In this document: piece by piece, positions 56,071 through 64,000 of the stretch
Numbering within the stretch: the stretch's first letter is position 1
How the letters are laid out: every line of letters begins with the position of its first letter
Assembly: GCA_022376925.1 (NCBI GenBank)
Contig: JAIOJX010000002.1
Span: forward strand, 134,550,831 to 134,614,830
Source: Tragulus kanchil
Taxonomy: Eukaryota > Chordata > Mammalia > Artiodactyla > Tragulidae
Direction of reading: 5' to 3'
DNA length: 64,000 nt
Program-made: the position numbers and the translations under genes
Notes under the pieces: generated by a model
What the model was told of the DNA's origin: nothing
Seen by the model: the letters and a program-made list of their open reading frames with translations, nothing else
Databases searched by the model: none

Positions 56071-56447
56071 TCTAGAATTCAGAGTTGCAGATGAGAAATC
56101 TGATGCTAAAATTATTTTTTCTCCATTATCAGTAACCTTTCTGCTCTTCTGTTCCTACCCCTGCTGGGTCACATCCTCACAACAATTTCTGAGCCTTGTT
56201 AGTTCTCACCGTTAGTTGGTTGTTTCATTTGTATGTATTGACACTTTATAGTTTCCTTCAATTTTTTTTATTTTAATTTTTTTACAGAAATTTGTTGTTT
56301 ACTGCCACACATCAATGACTCAGAGTCTTCTTAGTTGTTAGAGGATTTCCTTTCATTTTATTTAATTGCACTTTCTTTCCTGAACATCCTTCTATCTAGA
56401 TATTATAATTTGGGGATCTATCTAACGTGTTTTGTATCATTTCTTTT

Positions 56448-56773
56448 TTTTTTTAAACATTTATTTTATTTATTTATCTTTTGGGGGGCGGGTTGGGGAG
56501 GGAGGGGGACAGGCGGGCCACTTCTATTGGTCTTTCATTTATCTGTTTTCATCCGTCTTTGTTCTTTGGCTCCTGTGGGCCTCCCATCGCAGTGGCCTCT
56601 GTTGTCGCAGAGAGCCGGCTCTGGGTGCATGCGCCGCAGAGCTCCGGCTTGGTAATTGGACACATCGGTCCAGCCGCTCCGCGGCACGTGGGATCTTCCC
56701 AGGCCAGTTATCGAACCAGCGCCCCTTGCACTGCAAGGCGGTGTCCTTACCCACTGGACCACCAGGGAAGCCC
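56448..56773 (-). mobile_element. CHR-like SINE, GC-rich-tail type, 15-bp target-site duplication
   Basis: Antisense with GGCGGGCCACTTCTATTGGT tail, GGGTGCATGCGCCGCAGAG body and CCACTGGACCACCAGGGAAG head. The perfect repeat TGTATCATTTCTTTT lies at 56433-56447 and 56774-56788. Confidence 0.95.
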
Positions 56774-56985
56774 TGTATCATTTCTTTTATTCTTTCTTGC
56801 CTCCCTCCTTTATTTGCAGAATTCTGAGGAAATCAGTCAACTTAGACTTCCAATTTGCTAAGTTCCTCTTTAGCTTTCTCCATTCAGTATCAGCTTAACC
56901 ACTGAATTTCCAATTTGAGCAGTCATATTTCCTGACCTGTGTGTTTTCTTTTTTGACATTTTGTTTTGTTTCAAAATGAAAGTAG

Positions 56986-57117
56986 GTCCGGAGGGGTGGG
57001 ATGGGGGGACATGGGCGGGGGGGACCAGGGATATACATAGGACTGATCTGGGAACATACATGTCGGTGAACAACAAAACTGTGTAAAACCTTTAAAATAA
57101 AGAATTAAAATTAAAAA
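56986..57117 (+). mobile_element. Short 5'-truncated L1-type 3' end with target-site duplication
   Basis: About 130 bases: a G-rich segment, ACATAGGACTGATCTGGGAA, then AATAAAGAATTAAAATTAAA. It resembles the last part of ruminant L1. AAAATGAAAGTAG flanks it at 56973-56985 and 57118-57130. Confidence 0.75.
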
Positions 57118-57450
57118 AAAATGAAAGTAGCCTTATTTCCCCTGCTTATATAATTAAATATAATTATTGTCAACATTTCAAACAATATAGATGGAAGTTT
57201 GTAGGTAAAAATAATCTGTAGTCCTACTGCCCAGAGAGAAGCATTACTGGCATTTTTTGGCCACTGCTCCAGTATAACTCTCAGCTTTCATAGGCATATA
57301 GGCACAGAGGACTTCCCCTGACACAACAGACACATGCACAATGTTTGACACAAATGTCTTTATATGAAGCATTCATTACTTACAAAATACAGTAAATAGT
57401 AATAGAAGAAAGGAGAAAGCAAAGGAGAAAGAAATTGACCCCTTTGGAAC

Positions 57451-57578
57451 CTTTCTTCTTCTTTTCTTAGCTGCACCATGTGGCTTGCAGAGTCTTGGTT
57501 CCCTGACCAGGGATTGAACCTGGACCCCTGGAAGTGAAAGCACAGTGTCCTAACCACTGGACTGCCAGGGAGTTTCCC
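57451..57578 (-). mobile_element. CHR-2-type SINE, older
   Basis: Antisense: TTCTTAGCTGCACCATGTGG, GTTCCCTGACCAGGGATTGA, CCTAACCACTGGACTGCCAG. Repeated at 58545-58672. Confidence 0.85.
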
Positions 57579-57718
57579 CCAGGCTCAATAATAATCCATC
57601 AAGTCTTATGACCCTTTCTGTCTCCTTTCTGTCATATTGAATTATTTTGAATTGAATCATTTTACCCATAAAGATTATAGGATGTATCCTTAGCGATAAG
57701 AATTCTTTCACAAAAATA

Positions 57719-58005
57719 GGGGCTTTCCTGGTGGTCCAGTGGGTAAAGAGTCCATCTTGTGGTGCAAGGGGTACCGGTTTGATTCTTGGTCCAGGAAGAT
57801 CCCATGTGCCGCAGAGTGACTGGAGCGGTGTGTCCAGTTATGAGCCAGCGCTCTGGGGCTCATGCACCCAGAGCCGGTGCTCTGCAATGAGAGAGGCCGC
57901 TGCAATGGGAGGCCCACACAGTCTAAAGAATGAAGATGGATGAAAATAAATAAAGAAAGAACCAATAAAAGAGGCTCCCCCCAAAATTAAATTAAATTAA
58001 AAAGA
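57719..58005 (+). mobile_element. CHR-like SINE, AATAAA-tail type
   Basis: GGGGCTTTCCTGGTGGTCCA head, TGTGTCCAGTTATGAGCCAG body, GAACCAATAAAAGAGGCTCC tail followed by a (TTAAA)n run. Repeated at 58813-59106. Confidence 0.92.
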
Positions 58006-58544
58006 AAGAGTAAGAGATACTGAGATCTCATATTCCAGCATAGTCTCCAAACTCCAAAACCCTGGACTCTTTAAAAAAATAAAATGAATTATTTAACAAG
58101 AATGTCCTTGTTACATCAAAAATTATAATCCGCTCATATCAATAACAAGAATTCCCTCACATCATCAAAAAGTGAGTGCATCTATTTTTCTGATTGTCTC
58201 ATCATTAAAAACAAACTATTAGTTTATTTAAATTAGGACCCAGACAATGCCTACATATTGTTTAGTTGATACATTTTTAAAATCTCTTTGAATATATATT
58301 GCTTCTTTGCCCTGCTCTTTTCCTCTTGCAGTTTTCTGTTTTTGTTCGTTTGTTGTTGTTTTGAGCTGTTATAGGCGTTGATTAAAAACACGGTTTCTGA
58401 AAAATTTTTGGGTTACACAACAGACACATGCACAATGTTTGACACAAATGTCTTTATATGAAGCATTCATTACTTACAAAATACAGTAAATAGTAATAGA
58501 AGAAAGGAGAAATCAAAGGAGAAAGAAATTGACCCCTTTGGAAC

Positions 58545-58672
58545 CTTTCTTCTTCTTTTCTTAGCTGCACCATGTGGCTTGCAGAGTCTTGGTTCCCTGA
58601 CCAGGGATTGAACCTGGACCCCTGGAAGTGAAAGCACAGTGTCCTAACCACTGGACTGCCAGGGAGTTTCCC
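58545..58672 (-). mobile_element. CHR-2-type SINE, older (duplicate copy)
   Basis: Same as 57451-57578, second copy of duplication 15. Confidence 0.85.
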
Positions 58673-58812
58673 CCAGGCTCAATAATAATCCATCAAGTCT
58701 TATGACCCTTTCTGTCTCCTTTCTGTCATATTGAATTATTTTGAATTGAATCATTTTACCCATAAAGATTATAGGATGTATCCTTAGCGATAAGAATTCT
58801 TTCACAAAAATA

Positions 58813-59106
58813 GGGGCTTTCCTGGTGGTCCAGTGGGTAAAGAGTCCATCTTGTGGTGCAAGGGGTACCGGTTTGATTCTTGGTCCAGGAAGATCCCATG
58901 TGCCGCAGAGTGACTGGAGCGGTGTGTCCAGTTATGAGCCAGCGCTCTGGGGCTCATGCACCCAGAGCCGGTGCTCTGCAATGAGAGAGGCCGCTGCAAT
59001 GGGAGGCCCACACAGTCTAAAGAATGAAGATGGATGAAAATAAATAAAGAAAGAACCAATAAAAGAGGCTCCCCTCCCCCCAAAATTAAATTAAATTAAA
59101 AAGAAA
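58813..59106 (+). mobile_element. CHR-like SINE, AATAAA-tail type (duplicate copy)
   Basis: Same as 57719-58005 but with a longer C-rich run in the tail. Confidence 0.92.
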
Positions 59107-59544
59107 GAGTAAGAGATACTGAGATCTCATATTCCAGCATAGTCTCCAAACTCCAAAACCCTGGACTCTTTAAAAAAATAAAATGAATTATTTAACAAGA
59201 ATGTCCTTGTTACATCAAAAATTATAATCCGCTCATATCAATAACAAGAATTCCCTCACATCATCAAAAAGTGAGTGCATCTATTTTTCTGATTGTCTCA
59301 TCATTAAAAACAAACTATTAGTTTATTTAAATTAGGACCCAGACAATGCCTACATATTGTTTAGTTGATACATTTTTAAAATCTCTTTGAATATATATTG
59401 CTTCTTTGCCCTGCTCTTTTCCTCTTGCAGTTTTCTGTTTTTGTTCGTTTGTTGTTGTTTTGAGCTGTTATAGGCTTGTAGAAAAATTGATTAAAAACAC
59501 GGTTTCTGTCTACTCCCTCCATCTCATCTCCACCCTAGTTTCCC

Positions 59545-59811
59545 CTGTTATTAACATTCGCAAGTGAAATAAGTCAGAAAGAGAGATAAACACCATGTTA
59601 ACTTACTTGTATGTGGAATCTAAACAAAACAAAAAGGCACCTCAAACACCAAAACCAAAAAGTGAAGTTGTGGGTACAGAGAACAGATTGGTGCTTGCCA
59701 GAGGTTAGGGTGGGGAGCAGGTGAAATGCAGGGTAGTGCTCAGAATAAATAAGCTCTGGAATGTAGCATATAGGGAGGTGACTATCGTTAGTAGTAGTGT
59801 CTTGTAGATTT
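59545..59811 (+). repeat. L1 3'UTR, part 1
   Basis: AGTGAAATAAGTCAGAAAGA, CTTGTATGTGGAATCTAAAC, GGTGCTTGCCAGAGGTTAGG and AATAAATAAGCTCTGGAATG follow the L1 3'UTR. Interrupted by a Bov-tA at 59811. Confidence 0.82.
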
Positions 59812-59998
59812 GGCCTTCGCTGATGGCTCAGTGGTAAACAGTGGTAAAGCATCTGCTTGCCAGTGAAGGAGATGCGGGTTTGATTCCTAGATCGGGAAGA
59901 TCCCCTGGAGAAAAATTCCTTAGACAGAGGAGCCTGGCAGGCTTTTGTCCAAGGGATCCAAGAAGAGTTGGACGTGGCTTAGCAACGGAGCATGCAGT
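59811..59998 (+). mobile_element. Bov-tA SINE inserted in L1, internally deleted
   Basis: TGGCCTTCGCTGATGGCTCA head with a local repeat of CAGTGGTAAA. The body is shortened between GGAGAAAAATTCC and GACAGAGGAG. Its second half recurs at 61003-61096. Confidence 0.9.
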
Positions 59999-59999
59999 G

Positions 60000-60156
60000 T
60001 ATGTTTGAAAGTCACTAAGAGAGTAGGTCTTAAAAAATCTTACCACAAGAAAAAAATTTACAACTGTGTGTAGTGATGGATGTTAATGAATTATAGTGAG
60101 CATCGCTTATAAAGATATCTATAGAATCATTATGTTGTACACTTGAATCTAATATA
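60000..60156 (+). repeat. L1 3'UTR, part 2
   Basis: TAAGAGAGTAGGTCTTAAAA, GTGATGGATGTTAATGAATT and CATTATGTTGTACACTTGAA continue the L1 interrupted at 59811. Repeated at 61101-61257. Confidence 0.82.
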
Positions 60157-60350
60157 GTGCTAGTCTCTGAGTCATGTCCAACCCTTCGTGCTCCCTGTAG
60201 CTCACAAGACTCTTCTGTCCGTGGCATTCTCCAGGCAAAAATACTAGGATGGGTTGCCGTGCCCTCCTCCAGGGGATCTTCCCAACCCAGGCATCGAACC
60301 TGGGTCTCCAGCATTGCAGGCAGATCCTTCACCATCTGAGCCACCAAGTA
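60157..60350 (-). mobile_element. Bov-tA SINE
   Basis: Antisense: GTCTCTGAGTCATGTCCAAC, ATTCTCCAGGCAAAAATACT, CCATCTGAGCCACCAAG. Repeated at 61258-61451. Confidence 0.93.
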
Positions 60351-60844
60351 CATCTCTGTTAAAAAAATGAAGAGAACTATATTGAATACCCTGTGATAAA
60401 TCATAATGGAAAATAATGTTAAAAATGTGAAAACTGGAAATAGCATGTCTTAGAGTGTTCGGAATATTAAGTGAATTTTATTCTATGGAAAGCATTTCTA
60501 GAGGATCTTGCATTCATAGGGTACATTTGCTACAATTGATGAACTAATAGGGATACATGGTTATTTACTAAAAGCCACTTTTATGCTAGAGTTCACTTTT
60601 ATGTTGTACCTTCTCTAAATGTAGCTGTCACTATAGGGTTATCCAGAATAGTCAACATAATTAGTAATTTGCGAGTTGTAACACCAAGGTACCCAAGGGG
60701 CAGAAACTGAAGCTATTGTTTATTTGGGTAGAAAGCCTTTGGGGATAAAGTCCAGACTTAATGATGTCTTCCTCCCTTCCTCTCCCTTCCTACTCTCCAC
60801 TGACCCTCTCCCCTCCCTCCTACCCTCCCTTTCCTCTTTTGCAG

Positions 60845-60927
60845 TCTGCTGTTTTGTCGTGCACAAGCGGTGCCATGAATTCGTCACTTTCTCCTGCCCT
60901 GGCGCTGACAAGGGCCCAGCCTCTGAC
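60845..60927 (+). CDS. PRKCB: PRKCB exon (C1A zinc-finger exon), copy 1 of 3
   Basis: This 83-bp internal exon encodes part of protein kinase C beta, a Ca2+/diacylglycerol-activated Ser/Thr kinase. A dense polypyrimidine tract (about 60769-60840) ends in TTTTGCAG, and the exon is followed by a GTAAGT donor at 60928. Two bases complete a split Val codon, then come 27 codons starting [12 protein letters not shown] and ending [10 protein letters not shown]. In the C1 pattern HX12CX2CX13CX2CX4HX2CX7C, the exon supplies zinc ligands at codons 1 (Cys), 6 (His), 9 (Cys) and 17 (Cys); by human numbering these are C70, H75, C78 and C86. The end GPASD fits PRKCB; PKC-alpha has GPDTD. The phase is 1 at the start and 0 at the end. 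The 83-bp size matches coding exon 3 of the human gene as I recall it. Neighbouring exons lie outside the window. This copy is inside duplication 16. Confidence 0.93.
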
Positions 60928-61257
60928 GTAAGTAACGGGTACTGGTCACTCTCTCTGACCCCAGTCAGTGTGTCCTGTTGGGTAACCCTGCAGTCAGTGT
61001 GAGATCCCTGGAGAAAAATTCCTGACAGAGGAGCCTGGCAGGCTTTTGTCCAAGGGATCCAAGAAGAGTTGGACGTGGCTTAGCAACGGAGCATGCAGTG
61101 TATGTTTGAAAGTCACTAAGAGAGTAGGTCTTAAAAAATCTTACCACAAGAAAAAAATTTACAACTGTGTGTAGTGATGGATGTTAATGAATTATAGTGA
61201 GCATCGCTTATAAAGATATCTATAGAATCATTATGTTGTACACTTGAATCTAATATA

Positions 61258-61451
61258 GTGCTAGTCTCTGAGTCATGTCCAACCCTTCGTGCTCCCTGTA
61301 GCTCACAAGACTCTTCTGTCCGTGGCATTCTCCAGGCAAAAATACTAGGATGGGTTGCCGTGCCCTCCTCCAGGGGATCTTCCCAACCCAGGCATCGAAC
61401 CTGGGTCTCCAGCATTGCAGGCAGATCCTTCACCATCTGAGCCACCAAGTA
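61258..61451 (-). mobile_element. Bov-tA SINE (duplicate copy)
   Basis: Same as 60157-60350, second copy of duplication 16. Confidence 0.93.
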
Positions 61452-61945
61452 CATCTCTGTTAAAAAAATGAAGAGAACTATATTGAATACCCTGTGATAA
61501 ATCATAATGGAAAATAATGTTAAAAATGTGAAAACTGGAAATAGCATGTCTTAGAGTGTTCGGAATATTAAGTGAATTTTATTCTATGGAAAGCATTTCT
61601 AGAGGATCTTGCATTCATAGGGTACATTTGCTACAATTGATGAACTAATAGGGATACATGGTTATTTACTAAAAGCCACTTTTATGCTAGAGTTCACTTT
61701 TATGTTGTACCTTCTCTAAATGTAGCTGTCACTATAGGGTTATCCAGAATAGTCAACATAATTAGTAATTTGCGAGTTGTAACACCAAGGTACCCAAGGG
61801 GCAGAAACTGAAGCTATTGTTTATTTGGGTAGAAAGCCTTTGGGGATAAAGTCCAGACTTAATGATGTCTTCCTCCCTTCCTCTCCCTTCCTACTCTCCA
61901 CTGACCCTCTCCCCTCCCTCCTACCCTCCCTTTCCTCTTTTGCAG

Positions 61946-62028
61946 TCTGCTGTTTTGTCGTGCACAAGCGGTGCCATGAATTCGTCACTTTCTCCTGCCC
62001 TGGCGCTGACAAGGGCCCAGCCTCTGAC
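61946..62028 (+). CDS. PRKCB: PRKCB exon, copy 2 of 3 (duplicate)
   Basis: Base-for-base repeat of the exon at 60845, with the same polypyrimidine tract, CAG acceptor and GTAAGT donor. It is the second copy of duplication 16 and the first copy of duplication 17. Splicing it after copy 1 would break the frame, because the exon enters in phase 1 but leaves in phase 0. I infer an assembly duplicate, not a second functional exon. Confidence 0.9.
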
Positions 62029-62372
62029 GTAAGTAACGGGTACTGGTCACTCTCTCTGACCCCAGTCAGTGTGTCCTGTTGGGTAACTGCGAATATACTG
62101 AGATAAAGTCAGGATGTCATGGTCCTTACAGTGACTGAGACAATTTTCATTTCAAGAAAAAAATAACACGTTTTGAGAGGGAGGCATGACTTCAAGAAAC
62201 CAGTTTCCTTAGTATGATTTTGCACCATGTCTGCCCCTTGATGGCGGAGGCATGAGCGTGGTGGGCAGGGGTTCAGCTGGGAGGACCACAGCTCATCAGG
62301 ATGGTGCCTTGCTGTGAACTCTGTGACTCTTTGGTAGGGAACTCTTTGTACCAAGAATTAAGAGTAAGTGAG

Positions 62373-62649
62373 GACTTCCCTGGTGGCTCAGTGGGTAGAG
62401 AGTCTGCCTTGCAGGGCAGGGGGGACTGGTTTGATCCCTGACAAGGGAAGATCTCACGTGCTGAGGAGCGTCTGGATGGATATGTCCAATGGATGAGCCA
62501 GCACTCTGGAGTGCATGCGCCCAGAGCTGGTGCCCTGCAATGAGAGAGGCCACTGCAAAGGCAGGCCCACACAGGCCAAAGAATAAAGATGGATGAAAAT
62601 AAATATTAAAAAATAATTTTAAAAAATGATTGTGCTGATTAAAAAAAAA
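62373..62649 (+). mobile_element. CHR-like SINE with 12-bp target-site duplication
   Basis: GACTTCCCTGGTGGCTCAGT head, ATATGTCCAATGGATGAGCC body, GATGGATGAAAATAAATATT tail and two A runs. AGAGTAAGTGAG (62361-62372) and AGAGGAAGTGAG (62650-62661) flank it. Repeated at 63492-63772. Confidence 0.92.
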
Positions 62650-63064
62650 AGAGGAAGTGAGCTTATGCTGCTTCCATGCCAGCCAGAGTATGCCTTGTGC
62701 TGTGGGGTGAGGGATGCTCATGGATAAAACTGGCAAATACACTTTGTTTGGATCATGATTGCTTTATTTTAATATGGATTGAAAACTAGATCTAGTAGTG
62801 GTTTTTCATTTAGGGTGGGGATAGAAGATTTCCTACCTTTTAATTTGGGGCATTAAGCTTCCATGTAGGTTCAAAAATAATTAGTAATTTGCGAGTTGTA
62901 ACACCAAGGTACCCAAGGGGCAGAAACTGAAGCTATTGTTTATTTGGGTAGAAAGCCTTTGGGGATAAAGTCCAGACTTAATGATGTCTTCCTCCCTTCC
63001 TCTCCCTTCCTACTCTCCACTGACCCTCTCCCCTCCCTCCTACCCTCCCTTTCCTCTTTTGCAG

Positions 63065-63147
63065 TCTGCTGTTTTGTCGTGCACAAGCGGTGCCATGAAT
63101 TCGTCACTTTCTCCTGCCCTGGCGCTGACAAGGGCCCAGCCTCTGAC
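63065..63147 (+). CDS. PRKCB: PRKCB exon, copy 3 of 3 (duplicate)
   Basis: Third identical copy of the exon, with intact acceptor and donor, lying in the second copy of duplication 17. If all three copies were spliced in series, the shifted frame would meet TGA at 63096-63098 inside this copy, so a working PKC-beta could not include all three. Probably an assembly artefact. Confidence 0.9.
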
Positions 63148-64000
63148 GTAAGTAACGGGTACTGGTCACTCTCTCTGACCCCAGTCAGTGTGTCCTGTTG
63201 GGTAACTGCGAATATACTGAGATAAAGTCAGGATGTCATGGTCCTTACAGTGACTGAGACAATTTTCATTTCAAGAAAAAAATAACACGTTTTGAGAGGG
63301 AGGCATGACTTCAAGAAACCAGTTTCCTTAGTATGATTTTGCACCATGTCTGCCCCTTGATGGCGGAGGCATGAGCGTGGTGGGCAGGGGTTCAGCTGGG
63401 AGGACCACAGCTCATCAGGATGGTGCCTTGCTGTGAACTCTGTGACTCTTTGGTAGGGAACTCTTTGTACCAAGAATTAAGAGTAAGTGAGGACTTCCCT
63501 GGTGGCTCAGTGGGTAGAGAGTCTGCCTTGCAGGGCAAGGGGCACTGGTTTGATCCCTGACAAGGGAAGATCTCACGTGCTGAGGAGCGTCTGGATGGAT
63601 ATGTCCAATGGATGAGCCAGCACTCTGGAGTGCATGCGCCCAGAGCTGGTGCCCTGCAATGAGAGAGGCCACTGCAAAGGCAGGCCCACACAGGCCAAAG
63701 AATAAAGATGGATGAAAATAAATATTAAAAAATAATTTTAAAAAATGATTGTGCTGATTAAAAAAAAAAAAAAGAGGAAGTGAGCTTATGCTGCTTCCAT
63801 GCCAGCCAGAGTATGCCTTGTGCTGTGGGGTGAGGGATGCTCATGGATAAAACTGGCAAATACACTTTGTTTGGATCATGATTGCTTTATTTTAATATGG
63901 ATTGAAAACTAGATCTAGTAGTGGTTTTTCATTTAGGGTGGGGATATAAAATTTCCTACCTAAGTAAAGGTATGTAGGTGAGACAAAAATAGGGACTTTC
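63148..64000 (+). other. PRKCB: PRKCB intron downstream of the C1A exon (start)
   Basis: Begins GTAAGT. It holds a CHR-like SINE and anonymous sequence to the window end. The next exon, which would begin at the Asp-Pro after ASD, is not reached. Confidence 0.7.
63492..63772 (+). mobile_element. CHR-like SINE (duplicate copy)
   Basis: Same as 62373-62649 with a longer final A run and a few head differences. Confidence 0.92.

Larger units (their letters stand above)
57321..59508. repeat. Tandem duplication 15: copies 57321-58399 and 58415-59508
   Basis: Offset 1094 with 15 bases of filler. Copy 1 lacks about 11 bases near 58377 and has a shorter C-rich run at 57978. The unit contains two CHR-type SINEs. 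Confidence 0.97.
1..60844 (+). other. PRKCB: PRKCB intron upstream of the C1A exon
   Basis: No other exon, promoter or RNA gene can be supported before 60845. The sequence is interspersed repeats, simple repeats and anonymous sequence, as expected of the very long early intron of PRKCB. Assignment to the intron is inferred from the orientation of the exon; the upstream exon is not in the window. Confidence 0.75.
59899..62087. repeat. Tandem duplication 16: copies 59899-60986 and 61003-62087, carrying the PRKCB exon
   Basis: Offset 1101-1104 with 16 bases of filler (60987-61002). Copy 2 lacks one C and two bases near its start. The left edge lies in a Bov-tA SINE. The unit includes the whole 83-bp exon and its splice signals. 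Confidence 0.97.
61758..63961. repeat. Tandem duplication 17: copies 61758-62838 and 62877-63961, carrying the PRKCB exon
   Basis: Offset 1119-1123. It overlaps the second copy of duplication 16 by about 330 bases, which makes the exon triple. Differences are homopolymer length near 62640/63760 and a few bases in the CHR SINE head and at the right end. Confidence 0.97.

Noticed and set aside
60845..63147. Mutually exclusive alternative exons of PRKCB
   Set aside because: The copies are identical including the introns between them. Functional alternative exons normally diverge, and using two copies together breaks the frame.
1..64000. A CRISPR array or other spaced-repeat immune locus
   Set aside because: The repeats are ~1.1-kb paired copies or dispersed eukaryotic SINEs. 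No short regularly spaced repeats exist, and the DNA is mammalian.

Overview
This is nuclear DNA from a ruminant. It is packed with Bov-tA/BovA SINEs, 3' ends of the BovB (RTE) LINE, CHR/tRNA-Glu-type SINEs, and older mammalian repeats (L1, L2, MIR, MER). Nothing prokaryotic or viral-genome-like is present. Nearly all the window is non-coding. The short open frames scattered through it fall in repeats or have no coding character.

The only gene sequence I can support is one 83-bp exon. It has a long polypyrimidine tract, an AG acceptor and a GTAAGT donor, and encodes the second half of the C1A zinc finger of a conventional protein kinase C. The closing residues GPASD fit PRKCB (PKC-beta) rather than PRKCA (GPDTD). 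The gene runs on the + strand, so about 60.8 kb upstream is read as the intron before this exon (coding exon 3 by the human layout) and the last bases as the following intron. The exon occurs three times (60845-60927, 61946-62028, 63065-63147) with identical sequence.

The dominant structural signal is a series of 17 head-to-tail duplications, spaced roughly every 2-10 kb, all with a period of about 1.05-1.16 kb. First copies begin near 1, 3049, 6241, 10681, 14388, 18545, 22191, 25389, 31194, 34052, 38270, 41423, 43408, 53293, 57321, 59899 and 61758. The copies are almost identical. Differences are mainly homopolymer indels and noise near the junctions, and some junctions carry 7-40 bp of filler. 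Removing the second copies would shorten the window by about 18.7 kb (29%). Independent events in one intron with the same unit size and no divergence are implausible, so I read them as unmerged overlaps in the assembly. The triplicated PRKCB exon is then an artefact too.

Layout: 0-10 kb has MIR/MER5-like/BovB/Bov-tA sequence and duplications 1-3. 10-28 kb has L1, MIR and L2 remnants, BovB and duplications 4-8. 28-45 kb has nested SINEs and duplications 9-13. 45.7-53.3 kb is the longest stretch free of duplications and is rich in MIR and CHR SINEs. 53-59.5 kb has L1 fragments and duplications 14-15. 59.5-64 kb holds the exon and duplications 16-17.

The biologically interesting content is the SINE fraction. 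At least 12 loci belong to one CHR-like SINE with a distinctive body, and eight show clear target-site duplications. Two 3'-end types are visible: a GC-rich tail and an AATAAA-like tail. There are nested insertions, one target used twice, and one possible 3' transduction. Repeat names are from memory of consensus sequences; exact subfamily names would need a library search.
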